Assembly (NCBI GenBank): GCA_037447655.1
Contig: JBBHKE010001104.1
Coordinates: 57,501-105,723 of the forward strand
Reading direction: 5' to 3'
Origin: Zygnema cylindricum
Taxonomy: Eukaryota; Streptophyta; Zygnematophyceae; Zygnematales; Zygnemataceae
DNA: 48,223 nucleotides
Made by a program: the position numbers and the translations under genes. Positions 11,403 through 21,900 of this stretch are shown piece by piece (positions within the stretch are counted from its first letter, which is position 1; every line of letters begins with the position of its first letter). The notes beneath the pieces were generated by a model. That model ran no database searches. It was not told where the DNA came from and was given only the letters and a program-made list of their open reading frames with translations.

Positions 11403-11805
11403 ATTTTCCGTAAGTGATTGCTACAAAAGAAACTCGGTCTCCTTAGCATCGGAAAGAAAATAATGCGAATTTGATGCATTTTCCCCTTTTCGATCGTAAG
11501 TGAGTTTCTCTGATTTCTTCCCTTTTCTAATCTGAGAGCTCCTCCTAATAACTTGCTCCTCCTTTTCCTCTTTCTCTTCCTTAGATTCAATTTCCATTTC
11601 CTTCTCACTCGATTTAGAACTGGATTTAGAGCTTTGAGATTTTTCGAATGTTCAAAGGCACTCGGGAATACAAAGATCCATTACCCTTACTTTCAAATTC
11701 AATTTCAACCGATTTCTTCAAATTGTTTTTCTTAGTTTTCTCATTCGGTTCCACATCGGATTCCGAATCCCCAATGTACGGAAAACTCTCAATTTCACTC
11801 TCCTC
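11403..11805 (-). pseudogene. Element B integrase-RT linker
   Basis: This variable linker between integrase and RT is rich in Glu, Lys and Ser codons in several broken frames. No catalytic motif is expected here. I do not recognise a separate gene. Confidence 0.55.
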
Positions 11806-12935
11806 TTAATAAACCAAATTTTCCTTAAATTTCCCAACGGAATTCATGGCGGATTTGAGATCCTCATGAAAGTCCACATTCCGAGATTCCTCCACGGTGT
11901 GACGAGCTAGATCATACACTCGGTACAAATTCCCTTTCGCACTATAACCAACAAAAATTCTCGGCCAACACCTTGGTGCAAATTTCCCCTTCCTCTTAAT
12001 TGATTTTACATAAACCGTAGCATGACATCCCCAAATTCTCAAATGATGAACCGTGGTCTTTCTCCCACTCCATAACTCCTTGGTGTTTTACTTCCGGAAA
12101 CCGAAGTGAGTCTTCGGTTACAAATATAATTCGCCGTAAGAATCGAATCTCCCCACAAAAACATCTCTTGTCCGGAGCTATGAACCATCGCACGGACCAG
12201 TTCTTGTAAGGTACGATTTTTCCTCTTGGCCACTCCATTTGACTCCGGAGAATAAAGCGTCGTGAATTGATGCCTTTTCCCCCACTCCTTACAATACCCC
12301 TCAAAAACAACAAACTCCCCTCTATTGTCCGAACGAATGGACTTAAGCTTCTTATCAATTTGCCTCTCCGCCATCACATGCCATTCCTTAAATTTTTCAA
12401 ATGCATCCGATTTATTTTTCAATAAATACACCCATGACTTCCGAGAGAAGTCATCAACAATTACCAAAGTATACTTATTACCTCCAATTGTCTCGGGTTT
12501 AATATGTCCACAAAGATCGATGTGGACAACCTCCAAAGGACTTTGAGCTCGATGCTTGATGTCTTTATTCGGATGGGATTTCCGAATTTGACCTCCTTTG
12601 CTACATCTTCCGCATCCATTCACCTTCTCACCGGATGCGAGTTCCAAACCCCTCACCGAAAAATGTCGAATCATCTTCTTCAAACTTACCTCGGATGTAT
12701 GACACATTCGATAATGCCATAAGGTAAGATCACCTTTCAACTCCGAAATTTGATGTGAAATTCCCTCGGTGGGAACTTTAGATTTCGGCCTCCTCCATAA
12801 GAGCCAACTATGATTCGCATCCGTTACAACTCCTTCTCCAATTACAATCCCTTTGTCATTCCAAATCTCAATAGATTGATCACCTCTCGCAAGTAAGCTT
12901 CCACCACTCTTTTGGATTTGTGGAACGCTTAACAA
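11806..12935 (-). pseudogene. Element B integrase remnant
   Basis: The frame 12935-12039 has the GAG-pre-integrase motif LWHYRMCHTS, CGRCSKGGQIRKSH, the first catalytic Asp in VVHIDLCGH, the second in SDNRGEF, and PESNGVAKRKNRTL. The last motif normally reads GVAERKNRT, so the third catalytic residue (Glu) is Lys here. A one-base shift near 12080 breaks the frame; the C-terminal part continues at 12042-11806 with RIWGCHATVYVK and IFVGYSAKGNLYRVYDL. Integrase inserts the cDNA into the genome; this copy has lost both frame and an active-site residue. Confidence 0.92.
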
Positions 12936-12968
12936 ATTGACCAGACCGTCCGGAATATAAAGAGTATT

Positions 12969-13490
12969 TTAAAGACGATACTCCCTCGATCTCTCCTTCC
13001 CATCATTATCCCATGAAATAAGATCAAGCTGAACCGTGTCAACCGTTCCAACCGAAATGACATGGCCGCTTGCAACCGTGATAAACTTTGGAACAGTAAG
13101 TTCCCTCATGTCATCAAACAAGGTAACATCCGTGCAAACATGGTGAGATGCCCCCGTATCAATGATCCACTCTTTCTCCAAATTTCCCCCACTACTTACC
13201 GAAACAAGGGTAAGGTTAAGAACCGGAAAATCATCACCTGTTTCATTACCATAGTCAAAGTAATTTGCATTACCGTAACCACTACCACCATCGCGGCGTC
13301 CTCCTCGGCCGCCACCTCAGGCGCCTCTATCACCTCTTCTAGCTCCTCTTCCACCTCCGGAATCTCCACTCTTTGCATAACATTGAGGGATCGTATGCCC
13401 CCACTTACCGCAAAAATGACATTGCTTATCCTTATCCGGACAAGATGAAGACAAACGTCCATGCCGGTTACACCGGTAGCATGTCACATT
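12969..13490 (-). pseudogene. Element B protease and zinc-knuckle remnant
   Basis: The protease motif WIIDTGASHHVCTD is in the frame 13181-12969. That frame ends in TAA where A has a Gln codon (CAA) in EYRLQN. Upstream the two Cys clusters are still readable at about 13490-13375 but in a shifted frame. Compared with A there is a one-base deletion near 13566 and a TAA near 13527. The protease would cleave the polyprotein; this copy cannot be joined to gag or integrase without repair. Confidence 0.85.
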
Positions 13491-13654
13491 GGAAAGATCC
13501 GAAGGGACCTTCGGTGGACGACCTTAATCCCTCTTATTGCCTCGACCGCCACCACCACCTCTCGGGCACCTCCTCTACCACCTCCTCTACCACCGGCATA
13601 GTTAAGATCCGTGGTTTCAGGAGTAGTAGAGTTAAGAACTCCTCCTCCTCCACT

Positions 13655-14505
13655 TCAAGAAGCCGATAGAGTTCCCTCCGACATTTTGATAAAATTGACG
13701 GTGAATCCGAAAGTATTATCCGCCTTCGCTCGTAAAATAACTTTAAGATGCGAAAGCTTGTTCGGCAAAGCGTTAAGAAACACGCTTAATTTATCCGCAT
13801 CCAAAATAACTCGGCCATTGTTGAGTAATTGCTCGAGTATAATATTGAAGCGCTTCACGGCATCATCCATCAATTCATTTGACTTGATTTTAAAATTCAT
13901 AAAGTCGGTATAAACATATTGACCCTTGTTCTCAACGCCTTCCTCATATTGCTCCTCAAGTGCTTGCCAACACTCATGGGCCGTGCCATGAGCGAGAAAA
14001 TGATCAAGCATGGAAGAAGTGGAATTCTTCATCAAATCGGTCGTTGCCGCAATATCCTTCAACTTCCATTGAGCACGTGCGTTGCTCTCCGTTGGCATCT
14101 TCTCTTCTCCATTGACAATCCTCCAAAGCCTCTTAAAAATAAGTTGATTTGAAATAAATTTCTTCCAAACGGCATAATTGGTGCCATTAAAGGCCACGGT
14201 TTCTCCGACATATTATAATCATCTTCGTTATCTAATGCCTCTTCAAAATCTGAATCTTCGTCTATCTTTGCTTTACCTTTTCTAATTCTCTCTTTTCTCT
14301 CACTCTCATTAGCTCCTCCAATGAATGGATCGGCAGCCTATAATGAAACAAATTCTCTTTTCTCACTTGATTGAGTTTGAAATCGTAAATCTTCATATCT
14401 CATTAATGTATCAAACATTTCCTCAAATTTTCTCTCCGTATTCCGGGTCTCCTCAAATTGGGAACCCGAAAAACTGAACTCTCTTGCTCTCTCCGAAGTG
14501 GACAT
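13655..14505 (-). pseudogene. Element B gag remnant
   Basis: The gag starts at ATG 14505 (MSTSERAREF...), is stopped by TAG at 14338-14340, shifts frame just before VAFNGTNYAVWKKF (about 14197), and reads 180 codons to TGA at 13652-13654. The central part is a UBN2-like copia gag with LWRIVNGEEKMPTE and ALPNKLSHLKVILRAKAD. All three lesions are identical in element A, so they existed before the tract was copied. Gag normally forms the particle around the RNA. Confidence 0.9.
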
Positions 14506-14569
14506 GGAAGAAGGAGTTTTTCTATTCTTCTTCCTCCACATGTGCTCCCTCTCTAACTCCGAAGCAATA

Positions 14570-14581
14570 GCTCCGATACCA
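14570..14581 (-). other. Primer-binding site of element B
   Basis: The minus strand reads TGGTATCGGAGC, the same as in A. It is complementary to the tRNA-Met 3' end apart from one base. It lies two bases from the LTR edge. Confidence 0.88.
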
Positions 14582-14583
14582 AT

Positions 14584-15222
14584 TGTAGGATCTTAAGCAA
14601 AAGAGTTTCACTTAAAATAATTCACAAAACATAAATCATTACACAGCCAAAGCTCATAAAAGACAAGAGGAATATTCAGCCAAAAAGATTTATAAGTGTT
14701 CTTCGCTGAAGCCGCTTTACATTATCTCTCTTCTCTCTTCTCTCTCTTCTCTAAATAATCTCTTCTCCAAGATTAATCATCTAAGATAGATTGATTAATT
14801 CATTCAATACTCTGCACATGCACACTGCTGTCTATATACTCCCTATTCTGCACTAAGAGACAATAAGGTAAGACAAGCAAGACTTAGCGTAGCGACGAAG
14901 TCTGTCCCTAGCTGACTGTGCACTTTTCAATGAAAGTTCCACGAAGGAAGGCGCACACGCTTCTTCCTTTGAAACGACAAACTCCAAACGTTGACTTAAA
15001 CACGTGTTGCTTCACAAACACACATGCACGCAAATTGAAACACCTGCGCACAAAACAAACAAGTGATGCGAAACAAAATAGAACATTTCGTTCGCGGATA
15101 ACTAAAGTACCGCCGCAAAACGACGTCGTACTTTTTGTATGATGACGCGACACTTCGCGTCAAGCAAACAAATATTGGTATGACGCTTCGCAGAAATACT
15201 GCGAAACGACAATATCCCAACA
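14584..15222 (-). repeat. 5' LTR of element B (639 bp)
   Basis: TG...CA ends; TATA-like TATATAG on the minus strand at 14838-14832. U3 near 15100-15215 is rich in TGACG, ACGACGTCGT and GCGTC words. The target duplication ACATT follows at 15223-15227. Confidence 0.93.
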
Positions 15223-15227
15223 ACATT

Positions 15228-16035
15228 TAGTTAACATTGTAATAATTAACACATTATCACAGTTAGATATTAAAGTTGTAACATATACAAAATAACAATT
15301 AAATATAACTGTTAATTAAATAATAGTTTATTATAGTGTAATAATTAACATAGTATAGCAGTTGAATATAATTGTTATAATTAATAAAATATAATAGCTA
15401 GATACAACTGTTATGCTTAGCATAATATAAGAGTTACATATAAAAAATGTGATAATAAATAAAATATTATAGTTTTAACTAGCTGTCATAGTTAGTAAAA
15501 TATAATAGTTAGATATAACTGTTATAATTACCAGAATATACCACCTACATACATTTGTTATAATTGCCATAATCTAACAGATAAATATAACTGTTTAGTC
15601 AATAAAATATAACAGTTAGATATAACTATTATGATAAAAATAACATAAAAGCTATAACTAGCTATTATGTTTAGCAAAATATAATAGCAAGATATAGTTG
15701 TTATGCTAAGTATAATGCAAGACCTACATATAACAACTGTCATGATAAATAAAATATAATAGTTTATTACTAGCTGTCTTATTTAGTATAATACAACAGT
15801 TAGTTATAGTTGTTATTATTTATAAAGTATAACAGGTAGATATAACTGCATATTTATCTACCTATTATAATAAGTATGATGTAACAGTTAGATATAACTC
15901 TTATAATTAGTATAATGAAACAGGTATAACTAGCTGTAATAAATAATGTAGTATAACAGCTAAATATAATCGTTATAATCAATGTATTAAAACGGTTATA
16001 ACTAGTTGTTATAATTAGTATAGTACAACACTTTG
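15228..16035. repeat. AT-rich hairpin-repeat array (right)
   Basis: Same hairpin monomer as 8298-9173. Bases up to about 15908 match the left array with only a handful of substitutions; beyond that the match falls sharply though the monomer type continues. C1 starts at 16048 just past the array. Confidence 0.85.
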
Positions 16036-16047
16036 TTGGGTACTTGT

Positions 16048-17105
16048 TGTAGAAATTAATGGTCCATTTAAAGTATTTTCTAGGTCTAAATAGAAATATA
16101 GAAAGAAGCCGAGGCAGTCTACCTCTAACTTCTCTCTCCAACTCTCAAACTTGTTGCAATCACTGAGAAGTTGGAGAGGGAGCTAGAGCCATGGCTACCT
16201 AGGCTATCCAGAGGTTTAGAGGAAATATATATTAGTTAGGGGGATTATTTACTAAAAGGTATGTGTCGGCCACAGGATTTGATCCTGGTACCTACCAACC
16301 AGCAGACGGCCGGTAGTCGGTAGCCTTAGCCGTTAAGTCTACACATAGTGTTACGTATTATAGGGTTTGATAATTAATTAAACATTAATACATAGGATAG
16401 TTCATTTAACTGGAACAGTTTTACGGGAGACATAGATCCAGTAATGTAAAAGTACGGATTACGGTACGGATAAGAAAACCAATACCGCGCATTTATTTCT
16501 TTACTGAAATCAATATCGCGCATGTATTTATTACGGCTACGATTAAATGTGAATTTAATCGGACGGCCAGAATTAACGCCGAGATCGTGGAAGAGGATTT
16601 CGGCGGTTTGTGGTTATGGCCACATCGGATGACACGTGGCAGAATGACATTGGATCACGGCATCTCCGAGGATTAAGGGAGCGAATCCACACATACCACG
16701 TGTCGACATTTAGGCCATGTCGTACAGTGTCCGTACAAAAAATACACCGGTAGTTGTACTTTTGTGTACGGAACTGTAATCTGATTGGTTCCGTACAATA
16801 GTCGATAGAGTCTGTGAGAGAGATAAGACTTAGAAAAATTAGGAGATAGGACCCTCTCTCCCAAAGAGCTTCTGTACAAAAGGTCAACTTTGACCCTCTA
16901 TAACTTACTGCTCAGGCGAGCAAATTCAGAGATTCTTTTTGCTATCGACTCAGGGGAGTCTTATCTTCACAGGGGTGAAGTTGGTCAGAGTTATTGTCTG
17001 CCAGGGTGGCATTTATTTTTGCTGAAATACAAAGGAGTCAGGGTTATCGTAGAGGCTTCTTGGAAGCTGTCCACTCTGAGGACTTATGGAGGTCTCAGAG
17101 TTTCA
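16048..17105 (+). repeat. 5' LTR of element C1 (1058 bp)
   Basis: It begins TGTAGAAATTAATGG and ends TCTCAGAGTTTCA. It is a diverged sister of the 1049-bp C2 LTRs. It carries many GTAC words, including TCCGTACAA, and a tRNA-like stretch on the opposite strand at 16260-16347. An ATG near its end (17086) opens the frame that runs through the primer-binding site into gag. Confidence 0.9.
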
Positions 17106-17906
17106 GGTTATGCGCCTACCCTCTAGGGTACCAATCTTTAAAGGAACTGGCTTCATATATTGGGAAAGTATGATGATAGGAGTTTATGCGAAAAAAGGCT
17201 TTGGGGGATAGTGAGTGGATAGTTGGGGCCTCCATTATGTCTTGGAATTCCTCCACGGTTTGGAGGAAGAAGATTCACCAGGAAAGAGGAACCACCTTCA
17301 ACGGAGGAAACAAAGAAAGGAGAGGTGGTGGACAAAGGAAAGGAGAAGGAGGCGACCACACCAATAGCAACTGGTTCGACATTCATGTCACCTATTCCGA
17401 GAAACGAGGAGAATGATATTGAAACCTGGGACTTCAACAAAATCGCGGCAAAGCACTTCATCATACGCCATCTCACTCAAGGACTTGCATGTCCTCATTT
17501 GCAGGTAGAAAGGGCATCCGATCTTTGGATGGCTTTTATAGAGATATACCTAAGTGGTATGATTCACCAACAACAGGTCGCTGATCAGAAAGTTAAGGAA
17601 TATGTATACAACGGGCGGAAAATGCTGGATTTTTGCAATGAGCTTGCCACACTCTACATCGAGCTAGAGAGTGCGGGAAAAGATTTTAGTGAAAAAGAAA
17701 AGGTTAACTGTTTACTGATGAAGTTACCCGATGAGTTTGAGAACATAGTTAACCGTGTGCATGACTTGCCGGACTCAAGGTGGATATGGAACTCAGTGGT
17801 AGGGATGATTTTCGTTTGGGAAAATACGATTGAGATCCGAAGGGGAGGAAAGAGTGGCCAAGCCTTGGCAACTGCGACCGATTGGAGGAACAAGGATTCA
17901 CGGAAA
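17086..17906 (+). pseudogene. C1 gag, left part
   Basis: Reads MEVSEFQVM across the LTR end and primer-binding site, then a one-base deletion near 17180 relative to C2 shifts the frame to stops. A second frame from 17223 continues the gag to 17906, with the ETWDFNKIAAKHFIIRHL and LMKLPDEFENIVN blocks of UBN2-like copia gag. It breaks inside DSRK because C2 inserted there; the rest resumes at 24357. It is about as similar to the C2 gag as two subfamily members would be. Not functional. Confidence 0.9.
17106..17120 (+). other. Primer-binding site of C1 (half-tRNA type, mutated)
   Basis: The sequence GGTTATGCGCCTACC matches 13 of 15 bases of GGTTATGGGCCCACC, the intact site in C2. That is complementary to the anticodon arm of initiator tRNA-Met, not to its 3' end. 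Confidence 0.75.
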
Positions 17907-18955
17907 TGAAACTCTGAGACCTCCATAAGTCCTCAGAGTGGGCAGCTTCCAAGAAGCCTCTAGGATAATCCTGACCCCTTTGTGTTTAAGCAAAAATAAC
18001 TGCCACCCTGGCAAACAAAAACTCTGACCACCTTCACCCTTGTGAAGACAAGACTCCCCTGAGTCGATAGCAAAAAGAATCTCTGAATTTGCTCTCCTGA
18101 GCAGTAAGTTATGAAGGGTCAAAGTTGACCTTTTGTACAGAAGCTCTCTGGGAGAGAGGGTCCTATCTCCTAATTTTTCTAAGTCCTATCTCTCTCACAG
18201 ACTCTATCTACTGATGTACGGAACCAATCAGAATTGAGTTCCATACGCAAAAGTACAGCTGGCGGTGTACTTTAGGTACGGACATTGTACGATAAGGCCT
18301 AAATGTCGACACATGTCTTATCCGGATTCGATGCCATAATCTCCGGGGATTCCACGATCCAACGAAATTTCGCCACGCGTCATCCGATGTGGCGATGGCC
18401 ACAAACCGTCGAAAACTTCCTCCGCGATCTCGGCGCTAATTGCGGCCGTCGGATTAGAATCTAATTTAATCGTAGCCGTAATAAATACATGTGCGGTATT
18501 TGTTTCATTTACGAAACAAATGCGCGGTATTGATTTATAGTCCGTACCGTAATCCGTACTTTATAAATTACCGGATCTATGTATCCCGTAATCTATTATA
18601 GTTAAATGAATAATCGTACGTATAAATATTTAAATAACTATCAAACTATATACTACGTATCATGACTCCTAGACTTAACGGCTAAGGCTACCGGCTATTT
18701 CCTGTCTGCCGGCCGGTAGGTACAAAGATCAATTCCTGCCGCCGGCACATACCTTTTAAGTAAATAAACCCGAACTAATATAAATTTCCCGTAAACCTCA
18801 GGATAGCCTAGGTAGCCATGGCTCTAGCTTCCTCTCCAATTTCTCAGTGACTGCGACAAGTTTGAGAGTTGGAGAGAGAAATTAGAGATAGACTGCCTCG
18901 GCTTCTATATTTCTTTTCACACCTAGAAAATACTTAAAAACCATTAGTTTCTACA
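17907..18955 (-). repeat. 3' LTR of C2 (1049 bp)
   Basis: TGAAACTCTGAG at the left and ...TTTCTACA at the right on the plus strand. Same length as the 5' LTR, with substitutions only. Contains CCGTAC words and the tRNA-like relic (about 18670-18755, plus strand). Confidence 0.93.
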
Positions 18956-18969
18956 CTCCCTTTATTTTC
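18956..18969 (-). other. Polypurine tract of C2
   Basis: The minus strand reads AGAAAATAAAGGGAG immediately before the 3' LTR. It follows the end of the RNase H frame. Confidence 0.75.
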
Positions 18970-21900
18970 TAGTCAATCTTTAATTTCAGACCACACTTCT
19001 CCCCGCAAAAACTTAACTTAGGGGAAGGCACACGTTTGGTCATCATATCTGCTACCATCTCACTATCTGGTCTGTACTCTAAACTGATTATTTTGTTTTC
19101 TACTTTTTCTCTAACAAAGCTGAGTCTAATGTCCACGTGTTTGGCTTTAAAATGATGTTTAGGATTGGCAGAAATAGCGATTGCTGCCTGATTATCACAA
19201 ATTCTTTTCTGCACACCACTCTTAAGGTGACCAAGCTCACCAAGCAAAGACTTGACCCACATCAATTCTTTTACAGCAGAGCAAGAGGCCATATACTCAG
19301 CCTCCATGGTGGACTAAGAAATAACCTTTTGCTGTTTGCTACTCCAACAGCAAGCCCCATCACCCACATATAATACATATCCAGAAGTGCATCTCCTCAT
19401 CGGAGCATCACCATAACTGGCATCACTCCAAGTAGTGATGTCAGTATTCTCCCCACCCAAATGCAACCATAAATCCCTAGTTCCTACCAAATATCTAAAG
19501 ACTCTCTTAGCTGCCTCCCAATCCTTCTTAGTGGGAGCATTTAGACTTCTACTCAGCACTCCTACAGCTGCAGCTAGATCCGGCCGGGTACAATTCATAA
19601 AATAGATTAGACTTCCCACTACTTGCCTGTAAGTAATAGTCTGCATAAACTTCTTTTTTTCAAGAGATAATTCCTCGTCTAAGACTATGACTCCTCCTTC
19701 CTCACTCCCCTCACTTCCCTTCTTCAACTCCATTGGAGTTGTACAACTATAAGCTTTATCCATTTGAAATTTTTCAAGCATGTTCCCTATTGCTTCTTTT
19801 TGAGTCAATCTTATAATTTTTCTTTTTTTGTCTCTCTCTACTTCAATTCCCAAAATATATTTTGCTTCCCCCATATCCTTCATTTCAAATCTCCCCTTAA
19901 GATCGGTTTTCAGTTTATTAATTTTTTCCATTGATTTACTTAAAACAAGCAAATCATCAACATAAATTGCAATAAATATAAAACCTTCCTCATCTTCGAA
20001 AACATAGATTGAGTGATCTGAGCTGATCCGAATATATCCTAGACCGGTAAGAAACTCATCAAGCTTCTTATTCCACTGTCGAGGCGCCTGTTTCAAACCA
20101 TAAAGAGATTTAATCAGCCAGCATACCTTACTCTCCTCTCCTTCTTCCACAAACCCTTCGGGTTATCGCATGAAGATCTCCTCTTCCAATTCTCCATGCA
20201 AAAAGGATGTTTTGATGTCCATCTGGTGCACTTCCATGCCTTCCGCTGCTGCCAGGCTGAGAAGTACGCAGACAGAGGGAAATCTGACCACCGGGGCAAA
20301 GGTTTCCTCGTAGTCAATTCCCTCCTTTTGTGTAAATCCGTTTGCCACTAATCTGGCCTTGTAGCGCTCGATTGTGTTATCTGGGTTCAGTTTTAATTTA
20401 AAAACCCACTTACAACCGATTGGTTTTCGGTTAGGTGGACAGTCCACCAGCTCCCAAGTATCGGCTGCCATGATTGAAGCCATCTCCTCATTGATGGCTG
20501 TCTTCCACCAGTTTCTTTCTGGACAAGTCATTGCCTCTCTATAAGTTTGAGGTTCATCTTGATGAGATAGTTTAGTTACCTTGTTATTAACCTGTTTTTC
20601 TTGCAGTCTTTTGCTACTTCTCCTCCCCCCCTCAAAATCTGAGGCTGGAATAGATGGTTCTCGTGGATTCTTTCGAACAAACTCGGCTTCTCCCCTATCC
20701 CTTGATTCCGAATCAATTTCCACCACGTCTTCCGCTTCGAGTATAGTTGTCACTGGAGTTTCCACAGCCGAGTCCTTTTCGGTCTGAATTGTTCCTGCAA
20801 GCTTGTCATCTTCTCTAAAACGTGGATAGTTAGGAAGCTCAAAGTCATCGGAATTTTCTGACTCAAATCTGATTTTTACTGACTTCGTATATTTGAAGGG
20901 ATCCATAGACTTTCCTTCATCCATAACTACTAGATGCTTTACTAAGATTATATCTTCCCTTTTTAGATCATAAACTCTATATCCTTTAACATCTTCATCA
21001 TATCCTAATAAGTATCCCGGTTTTCCTTTAAGATCTAGCTTCCAATTGGACCGATCAGTATCTAGACTAAACACTTGACTGCCGAAAACCTTTAAATGAG
21101 ATAAGTCTGGTTTCCGGCCTTTCCATCTCTCATAAGGTGTTTGATCTTTTATAGCTGAAGTAAGAACTCTATTTTTGAGGTAATTAGCACAGTTCATTGA
21201 TTCTGCCCAAAACCTTTTTCCTATCTTCTTATTCGACAACATACTTCTAGCACTATCACTTAGTGTTCTATTTAACCTTTCAACTACCCCATTCTGTTCC
21301 AGATTTTCTGGAACTGTCTTTTGGTGTTGAACCCCATCTTCCCTCAAAAAATCCTCAAACTGGTTAGAAGTATACTCTCCACCATTGTCACTCCTTACTC
21401 TCTTGATTCGATTTTCATGGAGTTTTTCGCTCCATGCTCTAAATTGTCTAAAACACTCCTCAGCTTCTGACTTGTTTTTCAAAAAATACACCCGGAAATA
21501 CCGAGACCAATCATCAGTTATAGTCATCATAAATCTCTTCCCTCTCGGTGAGGGCACTCTAGCCGGTCCCCAAATATATGTGTGTACTAGATCTAGAAGT
21601 TTTTCTCCCTTGTAGGTGGCTGTTTTAGGAAAGGGTAATCTGTGTGCTTTACCTTGAGCACACCCACTACTATCACTTATATCATCATTCTCACTGAACT
21701 GAATCCCTTCCACCACTCCCATCTTTTTCATCTCTCTTAACTTATCTAGATTCACATGCCCAAGCCTCTTATGCCACATCATAATATCATGAACACCAGC
21801 ATAATAAAGTTTCTTCGTTTCATTACTTAAGATCAGCCTAAACATCCCATGGCTACCTTTCTCAGCAATGAAATAGACATCCTCCTCAAAACTAGCAGTA

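Larger units (their letters stand above)
9179..15222 (-). mobile_element. Copia element B, full length (6044 bp), inactive
   Basis: It has complete LTRs (9179-9818 and 14584-15222), TG...CA ends, a polypurine tract, a primer-binding site and a perfect 5-bp target duplication ACATT (9174-9178 and 15223-15227). Order on the minus strand is gag, protease, integrase, RT, RNase H, the Ty1/copia order. Several stops and frameshifts in every domain make it non-autonomous. The two LTRs differ by several percent by eye, so the insertion is much older than the near-identical tract it shares with A. Confidence 0.95.

Noticed and set aside
16260-16347. Functional tRNA gene
   Set aside because: The stems are not contiguous as in tRNA and the copies in other LTRs lose the acceptor pairing.
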